Positions 44,477 through 45,000 of a stretch of 45,000 bases of DNA are shown here, one piece after another. The stretch covers positions 1,680,701 through 1,725,700 of the forward strand of contig NC_006670.1 in NCBI RefSeq assembly GCF_000091045.1, given 5' to 3'. This DNA comes from Cryptococcus deneoformans JEC21 (lineage: Eukaryota; Basidiomycota; Tremellomycetes; Tremellales; Cryptococcaceae). The position numbers and the translations under genes are program-made. Under the pieces are notes generated by a model. It saw only the letters and a program-made list of their open reading frames with translations. It did not search any database and was not told where the DNA came from. Positions within the stretch are counted from its first letter, which is position 1. Each line of letters starts with the position of its first letter.

Positions 44477-45000
44477 ATGTTATGAGTTTGACGCCTAGAT
44501 GCCTAATCAATGTATGAATGCCTTTTCCTATGTCAGAACTAGCAAGAGACGACTGAAGCTGTGTGGCCTTTGCTGGTCATGCATAATTCTGTAGTCGTAA
44601 GCTTGCCCTTCAGAATCTTGTGATTATTTGATAAAACGACTTCAATAACAATTAATAATCAGTCTGTTAAAAGCGCAAGCTTGTCTCAACTCTGAAGGAC
44701 CGGGGTGCGAGAGATTACGGAAGATGAAGTGGTGATCTAGGTTTTTTAGTGCCTAGGCTTATGATGTCGATGTCATTTAACTACCATCATCTTTTGTTCT
44801 GGTACTACCGCATCTTCTCCTGTAGTATATCCAGAATAATGATAGTGAAATTCTCAAATCCGTACTTCTTTAGGGCCTCTTAATTCCGGCTCCCTTCCAT
44901 TGTTCATCCTATACGTCTATGTATCTATCCAAAAAACCCAAATAATACAAATGATTATTGTAGTACAGTTAGTAATAAGGAATGAACTTCAAGAGAATTA
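44477..45000. other. Downstream flank of SRX1
   Basis: AT-rich sequence with no gene recognised; it should include the SRX1 3' UTR and perhaps the 3' UTR or promoter of a gene outside the window. Confidence 0.4.

Noticed and set aside
1..45000. Search for defence systems, CRISPR arrays, transposons or biosynthetic clusters
   Set aside because: All recognisable genes are ordinary intron-rich fungal housekeeping or lipid/organelle genes; no transposase, reverse transcriptase, terminal repeats or spaced repeat array was seen.

Overview
The window looks like nuclear DNA of a basidiomycete yeast, most probably a Cryptococcus species (Tremellales). The genes are packed on both strands and cut by very many short introns (about 45-65 nt) with GTNNGT donors and CTNAC/CTNAT-type branch sites, and the proteins are rich in Ser/Pro low-complexity. 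I find 14 protein-coding genes. I see no tRNA, rRNA, transposon, CRISPR array or prokaryotic defence locus. All gene models were spliced by hand; they are inferences from reading frame and protein similarity, not from transcripts.

Layout, left to right: SPT5 (minus, 5' part only, 1-1730); a 21-exon gene for a 3,436-residue PH-domain scaffold-like protein (plus, 3238-14591); a mitochondrial PPR protein (plus, 14933-17838); sphingolipid delta-4 desaturase (minus, 18096-19512), with only 55 bp between its ATG and that of RIB7 (plus, 19568-20622); a WW-WW-MyTH4-RhoGAP protein (minus, 20888-23980); a small-subunit-like protein of serine palmitoyltransferase (plus, 24188-24692); a YJU3-type monoacylglycerol lipase (minus, 24928-26261); bifunctional tryptophan synthase TRP5 (minus, 26522-29054); a GRAM/VASt sterol-transfer protein of the Lam/Aster type (plus, 29555-32585); a peroxisomal ABCD half-transporter (minus, 32742-36179); a KPWE-motif protein that I propose as PEX39 (minus, 36701-37598); an unrecognised 1,001-residue Ser-rich protein (plus, 39859-43020); and sulfiredoxin SRX1 (plus, 43985-44476).

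Several neighbours share themes. Two sphingolipid genes lie within 6 kb. The peroxisomal fatty-acyl ABC transporter sits beside the candidate PTS2-import factor. The MGL-type lipase and the sterol-transfer protein add to a lipid/organelle flavour. This is not a biosynthetic cluster: SPT5, RIB7, TRP5 and SRX1 are unrelated housekeeping genes.

The most interesting points are the PEX39 candidate, an unusually high count of GC-AG introns (six well supported, three of them in the RhoGAP gene), an inferred 8-nt microexon in TRP5, the small SPT subunit gene, and the giant PH protein.
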